The translations under genes were made by a program, and so were the position numbers. Positions 5,370 through 9,200 of a DNA stretch of 9,200 nucleotides are shown one piece after another; the stretch's first letter is position 1, and every line of letters begins with the position of its first letter. The stretch comes from DASWED01 sp036394995 (GTDB lineage: Bacteria > Actinomycetota > UBA4738 > JACQTL01). The notes below the pieces were generated by a model, which worked only from the letters and a program-made list of their open reading frames with translations, searched no databases and had not been told where the DNA came from. The DNA lies in contig DASWED010000024.1 in NCBI GenBank assembly GCA_036394995.1, forward strand, positions 1 to 9,200, read 5' to 3'.

Positions 5370-6659
5370 TCAGGGCAGATCCGGGCCCTCGGGCTCGGGT
5401 GACGACACCCGGCCCGCCACATCTTCCGCCGTCGCGGCGCCGCGCCCTCGCCGGATCACCCGCATGAGCAGGCCGGTGCGCGGCGGCTTGGACGGTCGCT
5501 CCGGCGGGAGCGTGGTGAGGTGGGACTCCACCACGGCGTACCGCTCCAGGTACGTGGAGAGGACGGCCTGGACGATGGCCGCCGCCGGCAGGGCCAGGAA
5601 CGCGCCGATGGGGCCCAGGAGGCTGCCCCCCACGATCGCGCTGGCGAACGCCACCGCCGGGTGCAGCTGCATGGTCCGCGCGGTGATCTTCGGGGCGAAC
5701 AGGTAGTTCTCGAGCTGCTGGTACAGGGCGAAGAAGACCAGCACGGCCACGGCCTTGCCCACGCCCTCCCCCAGGGCCACCAGGATGGGCAGGAACATCG
5801 CGATGTAGGTCCCCACCACCGGCACGAACTGGGACACCAGCCCCATCCACAGGGCCAGGGCCGCCGCGAACGGGACCCCCAGGATCGTCAGGAAGATGAA
5901 CGTGGCCGTGCCCGACAGGAGCGCCAGCAGCAACCGCGAGTACAGGTAGCCACCCGTCTTGTCGATGGCCACCTCCCAGGTGTCCAGCACCCTCCGCTGG
6001 CGCTCCGGCGACAGGAACGAGCACACCGTCCGGCGAAACCGAGGCCCGTCGGCCACCAGGTAGAACGTGAACAGCGCGATCGTCAGCAGCTGGAAGATCA
6101 GCCCCACCACCGACGCCACGACACCGAGAAGATGCCCGGCGATGTTCGCCGCGTACTCGCCCAGGTTCGCCTTGATCTTGTCGAGGTTCTTGGTCAGGTT
6201 CTCGGTCGTGATGGTGACGCCGAACCAGTCGTGCAGGTCCTTCTTGATGTCATCCAGCCATCCGGGCACCTTGCCGATGAGGTCCTGGATCTGGGTGATC
6301 ACCAGCGGGACCATCGAGGCCACCAGCCCCACACCGAGCAGGAACAGCATGAACAGCACGAACGCCGTGGCCAGGCCGCGCTTCCATCCCCGCTTGTGGA
6401 GCCAGTTGACGGCCGGCTCGAGCGCGAACGACAGGAACAGCGCGATGAGGAGCCAGATCAGGAGCTGGCGGACCGCGCCCAGGAACGAGTAGACGGCCAG
6501 GAAGACGAGGACAGTGACCCCGGCCAGGACGAACGCCCTGGGAACCCACGCCGGCATCCGGTCGCGAGGCCGCTCCACGGTCCCCAGCAGGGTCGCGCCG
6601 GCCGCCGGTGGGGCTCCGGACGCCTCAGCCCGTCCAATGTCCCGATCGTCCTCGCCCAC
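5370..6659 (-). CDS. AI-2E family (PerM/TqsA-like) membrane transporter
   Basis: This 429-residue inner-membrane protein belongs to the AI-2E/UPF0118 family. About eight hydrophobic segments are visible, near residues 42-60, 64-82, 97-120, 177-203, 242-262, 264-295, 298-315 and 335-370, with a soluble stretch at 125-170. Family signatures present are SQFVPVVGTYIA (276-287), QLENYLFAPKITARTMQLHP (315-334) and the glycine-rich GGSLLGPIGAFLALP (344-358). Characterised members export autoinducer-2 or act as ion/proton antiporters, so the substrate here cannot be assigned. The start is GTG, chosen for the purine-rich GGAGGAGGAG immediately upstream; a later ATG at residue 35 lacks this. The tail after about residue 380 is charged and probably cytoplasmic. 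The 105-bp gap to the upstream prolyl isomerase gene on the same strand contains a TACGCT (6705-6700) that could be a -10, so co-transcription is uncertain. Confidence 0.92.
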   Translation of the reverse strand: MGEDDRDIGRAEASGAPPAAGATLLGTVERPRDRMPAWVPRAFVLAGVTVLVFLAVYSFLGAVRQLLIWLLIALFLSFALEPAVNWLHKRGWKRGLATAFVLFMLFLLGVGLVASMVPLVITQIQDLIGKVPGWLDDIKKDLHDWFGVTITTENLTKNLDKIKANLGEYAANIAGHLLGVVASVVGLIFQLLTIALFTFYLVADGPRFRRTVCSFLSPERQRRVLDTWEVAIDKTGGYLYSRLLLALLSGTATFIFLTILGVPFAAALALWMGLVSQFVPVVGTYIAMFLPILVALGEGVGKAVAVLVFFALYQQLENYLFAPKITARTMQLHPAVAFASAIVGGSLLGPIGAFLALPAAAIVQAVLSTYLERYAVVESHLTTLPPERPSKPPRTGLLMRVIRRGRGAATAEDVAGRVSSPEPEGPDLP

Positions 6660-6764
6660 GCTCCTCCTCCGCGGGGCCGCGCGAACGACGAGCGGTGCAA
6701 GCGTACCCGCGGGGGCCCGGGGATCGGTGGAGGCAGAGAGAACTCCGCGGCGTTCGGGCGGGGG

Positions 6765-7277
6765 CTACTCCTCGGAGATCTCGACGCGCTCCAGGACCAC
6801 GGGATCCTGCGGGCGGTCCCCGGCGCCGGTGGGCACCTTCGCGATGGCGTTCACCACGTCCATGCCGTCCGTGACCTCGCCGAAGATCGTGTGCTTGCCG
6901 GTCAGCCACTGGGTGGGCACGACCGTGACGAAGAACTGCGATCCGTTCGTGTTCGGCCCGGCGTTGGCCATGGCCAGCAGGCCCGGCCGGTCGAACGACG
7001 GCCCGCCCCGGGGCACCTCGTCCTCGAAGTTGTAGCCCGGTCCGCCGGTGCCCCGCCCCAGCGGGTCGCCCCCCTGGAGCATGAAGTCCGGGATCACCCG
7101 ATGGAACACCGTGCCGTCGTACAGCCTGGCGGTGGTCCGCTCCCCGGTGCGGGGGTCGGTCCATTCCCTGCCCCCAGTGGCGAGCTCGGTGAAGTTCGCG
7201 ACGGTCTTCGGCGCGTGCTCCGGCATCAGCCGGACCCGGAACGAGCCCAGCGATGTGACGAACGTGGCGGTCGGCAT
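6765..7277 (-). CDS. Cyclophilin-type peptidyl-prolyl cis-trans isomerase
   Basis: This 170-residue enzyme should interconvert cis and trans X-Pro bonds during protein folding. It is a single cyclophilin domain of normal length, with the active-site signatures FHRVIPDFMLQGGDP (catalytic R60, F65, Q68), NTNGSQFFVT (110-119) and WLTGKHTIFG (W124). A usual cyclosporin-contact Trp is therefore retained. There is no signal peptide or lipobox, so it should be cytoplasmic. The ATG at 7277 is chosen because AGGAGG lies at 7290-7285 with 7-base spacing and the cyclophilin fold begins at once (MPTATFVTSLGSFRVRL). The frame stays open upstream to 7583, but that extension has no cyclophilin character. 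The gene lies upstream of the AI-2E transporter on the same strand with a 105-bp gap. Confidence 0.95.
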   Translation of the reverse strand: MPTATFVTSLGSFRVRLMPEHAPKTVANFTELATGGREWTDPRTGERTTARLYDGTVFHRVIPDFMLQGGDPLGRGTGGPGYNFEDEVPRGGPSFDRPGLLAMANAGPNTNGSQFFVTVVPTQWLTGKHTIFGEVTDGMDVVNAIAKVPTGAGDRPQDPVVLERVEISEE

Positions 7278-7310
7278 GGCAGAGCCTCCTGGCGTTGGGA
7301 GAGAGCGGTC

Positions 7311-7316
7311 ATCGTA
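7311..7316 (-). promoter_or_regulatory. Candidate -10 of the prolyl isomerase promoter
   Basis: TACGAT on the minus strand (7316-7311) fits a -10 element and would give a leader of about 28 nt containing the AGGAGG at 7290-7285. No convincing -35 is visible at 16-18 bp, so this is tentative. Confidence 0.3.
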
Positions 7317-7442
7317 TCCGACGCGCCCCACCCTGAGGAGCGCCACGGGCACGTCTGCGGCCGACGGGCCGCGGGGCCGGCCGGCAGAGCGATTTCCCCG
7401 GATCACCAAACGGGCTCCATCGGCTGTTCGTTTGTCTGAACC

Positions 7443-7906
7443 TGGCCGTGGACGACCATCACGATCGAGGTCTCCTACCCCGGCGCCGAGATGGACGGGT
7501 CCGGTGGACTCCTCGACCACGCACAAGGCCCGGGTCGACACGACCAACAGCCTCACCGTGGCGACCCGGCCGGCCACGAGCACGAGCTGCTTCTACCGGC
7601 TCGGCCCGGCCCCACGTCAGCTGCCCTGTTCAACCCCCGGCAGGCAAGACGAAGCTGGCCCTGTCGACCCTCACGTGGGCGAGCTTCCGCGACATCTTCT
7701 CCTCAGGTGAGCTGGTGCTGTACGGAAACCGTGACTGCGCCGGCGATCACATCGCGGACCTCGAATAGGTCGCGGTCCCATCACGCGACACCGTCACGGT
7801 CTCGTTCCCCCAGGCGCTCCTGATCGGTCCGGGAGGCAGCAACTGGTGCCTCGAGGCGATCCTGGGGACCGACGTGTGGTTGACCGCCAACGGCTACTAC
7901 TCCTGA
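7443..7906 (+). pseudogene. Decayed coding sequence with frameshifts and an amber codon
   Basis: The 642 bases between the prolyl isomerase start and the lipoprotein stop hold no intact gene, but codon-position GC and plausible peptides mark successive coding segments. About 7443-7500 reads as TTITIEVSYPGAEMDG. About 7501-7614 is shifted by one frame and includes HKARVDTTNSLTVATRP and TSCFYRLG. About 7608-7906 is shifted again and includes FSSGELVLYGNRDCAGDH, then TAG at 7766-7768, then in the same frame DTVTVSFPQALLIGPGGSNW and GTDVWLTANGYYS, then TGA. The simplest reading is one gene with two frameshifts and one nonsense change (a CAG-to-TAG Gln change would fit). The beta-rich character and two Cys suggest a secreted protein, but I do not recognise the family. 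Assembly error could also cause the shifts. The 5' part, 7278-7442, shows no coding signal on +; apart from the prolyl isomerase leader I see nothing in it. Confidence 0.5.
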
Positions 7907-7919
7907 GACGGCTTCGGGG

Positions 7920-8696
7920 CTACGACGAGGAGGCGTTCCGCTCAATCCGGACGGAGCCCACGATCCCGCGGATCTCGGACACGTACCGCGTCGCAGTGTT
8001 CCGGTAGTACGCGGCGTCGATCACCAGGCGGAACCCGTGGATGTCGAGGATCCACAGCTCGTCCACCTGGTTGGGGCCCTGGTGGTACCTGCCGAATGCG
8101 CCGTCGGGGTCCCAGCTGTAGAACGCGCCCTGGTCGCAGTCCATGAACTCATCCAACCCGTGGTTGAAATCGATGTTGGCGGGGACCGTCAGCGTCAGGT
8201 GCTTCCCGGCGTACCCGTCGAGCTTGACATCGGTCGGCGTGGTGGCGTGGCGCCTGGACTGGTTGGCGAGGGCGGTGGCCAGATCATCCACCGTCGGCCC
8301 CACCGGCGGCCCTCCGCGTCGCCAGTGGCAGGGATCGGCGGGGACGTCGGAGACCTTCCAGAAGCTCACCCCCAGGTCCTTCGGCCGAGTCGTCGTGAGG
8401 ACTCCGAGGTCCCAGGACTCATAGCCCCTCGGCACCGTGAACGTGATCCGGACCGAGTCGAAACCGCCGCTATTCTCCAGGGGCACGGTCGTCTTGTCCA
8501 TGGTGTACGTCCCGGGCGTCAGATCGCCTTCCGGGAGCGGCGTACCGGCGAACTGCGTCCCGGCGAGCGCCGAGGGCTCGACGACACCCTCCGGTTCGGT
8601 CGTGGAGGTCCCGGTGACATCCGCCCCAGGTCCGCTCGTGCACCCCCCGACGACCAGGGCCGCCGCCCCGAACAGCATGAGAATCCTGCCTCGCAT
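7920..8696 (-). CDS. Lipoprotein of unknown function
   Basis: This 258-residue protein starts with a lipoprotein signal: MRGRI, a hydrophobic stretch, and lipobox VVGGC with Cys19 as the lipidated residue. A Gly/Ser/Thr-rich linker follows to about residue 45. The mature part is beta-rich, with SVRITFTVPRGYESW (81-95), WKVSDVPADPCHW (113-125), GPTVDDLATAL (133-143), DVKLDGYAGKHLTLTVPA (156-173) and DELWILDIHGFRLVIDAAYY (212-231). It resembles hypothetical surface lipoproteins I associate with actinobacteria, but no function is known to me. C123 and C187 could form a disulfide. The ATG at 8696 is preferred over GTG at 8702 because AGGAGG (8709-8704) is 7 bases from the ATG and only 1 from the GTG. 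It follows the beta-propeller fragment by 27 bp on the same strand, so the two may be co-transcribed. Confidence 0.78.
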   Translation of the reverse strand: MRGRILMLFGAAALVVGGCTSGPGADVTGTSTTEPEGVVEPSALAGTQFAGTPLPEGDLTPGTYTMDKTTVPLENSGGFDSVRITFTVPRGYESWDLGVLTTTRPKDLGVSFWKVSDVPADPCHWRRGGPPVGPTVDDLATALANQSRRHATTPTDVKLDGYAGKHLTLTVPANIDFNHGLDEFMDCDQGAFYSWDPDGAFGRYHQGPNQVDELWILDIHGFRLVIDAAYYRNTATRYVSEIRGIVGSVRIERNASSS

Positions 8697-8723
8697 GGTC
8701 ACGCCTCCTCCCGCGGGCCCTTC

Positions 8724-9131
8724 CTACGACGCCCAGTTCCACGCGATCGGCCCGTCGGGGTGGATCCCGGACACGGGCCGCATGTCGGTCCCATCCGGGG
8801 CCATGGTGAAGAGCTCCCCGTCGTGGACGAACGCGATCCTGGAGCCATCAGGTGACCATGCGAGCTCGATCCCCCCGCCGCTGTTGGGGCCGGGACCCGG
8901 AAGCATCAAGATCTGGCGCATCCCCGAGCCGTCCGAGTTCATCACGTATACGTAGTTGGCGTCGCCACCTTTGTCGTCCAGCGGCGGCCCGAACAAGCTG
9001 AACGCGAGTTGCGATCCATCCGGCGACCACGCCATGCTCTCAAGCACCCTTGTCGGGATCTGGGTTGCGTCTGACCTTCCGCCCGCTTTGACCGCCGGGA
9101 AATCCCACACGTCCAGGTCCTCCGCTGGCAC
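8724..9131 (-). CDS. TolB-like beta-propeller fragment (probably N-terminally truncated)
   Basis: Reading from the GTG at 9131 gives 135 residues with two clear PD40/TolB propeller motifs, AWSPDGSQLAF (34-44) and AWSPDGSRIAF (91-101). Each is followed by a strand carrying a DGS or DGT turn (MNSDGSGM, MAPDGTDM). The end (HPDGPIAWNWAS) looks like a natural C-terminus. Complete propellers need about five to eight blades, so this is either the 3' end of a decayed gene or one whose start is misread. The frame is open to the right edge, but the residues upstream of 9131 are not propeller-like. The AGGAGG before the GTG directly abuts it, which is poor spacing; a GTG at 9110 with GGAGG 8 bases upstream is an alternative start. 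No signal peptide is visible. It lies 27 bp upstream of the lipoprotein gene. Confidence 0.6.
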   Translation of the reverse strand: MPAEDLDVWDFPAVKAGGRSDATQIPTRVLESMAWSPDGSQLAFSLFGPPLDDKGGDANYVYVMNSDGSGMRQILMLPGPGPNSGGGIELAWSPDGSRIAFVHDGELFTMAPDGTDMRPVSGIHPDGPIAWNWAS

Positions 9132-9172
9132 CCTCCTCGACCAGGGTGGTACACACCCGGGAAGGGGACGCG

Positions 9173-9200
9173 ATGGAGGACCGAGTGCAGCGGCGCAAGC
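9173..9200 (+). CDS. Possible start of a new gene cut by the window edge
   Basis: An ATG at 9173 is preceded by GAAGGGGA (9161-9168), a plausible ribosome binding site resembling the one of the GNAT gene, and reads MEDRVQRRK before the window ends. If real, it is divergent from the beta-propeller fragment, which would then have to start downstream of about 9172 on the minus strand. Nine codons are too few to identify it. Confidence 0.25.

Noticed and set aside
6660..6764. Intrinsic terminator between the prolyl isomerase and transporter genes
   Set aside because: The GC-rich runs do not make a clean stem-loop followed by a T-tract on the minus strand.
5520..7439. 639-codon open frame on the plus strand
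   Set aside because: It lies antisense to the AI-2E transporter and prolyl isomerase genes and gives a His/Gln/Arg-rich product without recognisable motifs.
7278..7583. N-terminal extension of the prolyl isomerase to residue 272
   Set aside because: The extension has no signal peptide, membrane segment or cyclophilin similarity, while the ATG at 7277 has an ideal AGGAGG at 7-base spacing.
1..9200. CRISPR array, insertion sequence, rRNA or riboswitch
   Set aside because: No regularly spaced repeats, transposase motifs, rRNA-like sequence or recognisable riboswitch core were seen on either strand.

Overview
The window is GC-rich throughout, with purine-rich Shine-Dalgarno sequences (AGGAGG/GGAGG type), high third-codon-position GC and gene families typical of Actinomycetota: a cyclase/AfsR-like ATPase/TPR fusion, an HxlR regulator and a PatA-like GNAT. 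An uncultured or environmental actinobacterium is the best guess. This is inference from composition and family content, and no phylogenetic marker is present.

Layout. (1) 1-1403 looks like the end of an integrated genetic element. A tyrosine recombinase gene on + runs into, and stops inside, an oppositely oriented tRNA(CAU) gene. The tRNA 3' end faces the integrase, so the rest of the element should lie to the left, outside the window; everything right of the tRNA is probably ordinary chromosome. (2) 1447-2571 holds a divergent pair, an HxlR-type repressor (-) and a GNAT acetyltransferase (+). Their shared intergenic region carries two matching imperfect palindromes 33 bp apart that overlap the predicted promoter elements. 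(3) 2677-5355 is a large class III cyclase-like/NB-ARC-like ATPase/TPR signalling protein. Its cyclase domain lacks the residues that select the purine base and the transition-state Asn. (4) It converges with an AI-2E family membrane transporter (5370-6659, -), which lies downstream of a cyclophilin-type prolyl isomerase on the same strand (6765-7277, -). (5) 7278-7919 has no intact gene. The sequence from about 7443 to 7906 looks like a decayed + strand coding sequence, with coding signal in three successive frames and an in-frame amber codon. (6) 7920 to about 9131 (-) holds a lipoprotein of unrecognised function preceded by an apparently truncated TolB-like beta-propeller fragment, possibly co-transcribed. 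A new + strand gene may begin at 9173.

Functionally these are mostly independent chromosomal genes beside an integration hotspot. I see no CRISPR array, toxin-antitoxin pair, biosynthetic cluster or clearly new multi-gene system. The items most worth a second look are the integrase C-terminus encoded by the tRNA gene, the paired HxlR operators, and the cyclase domain that keeps its metal ligands but has lost other catalytic positions.
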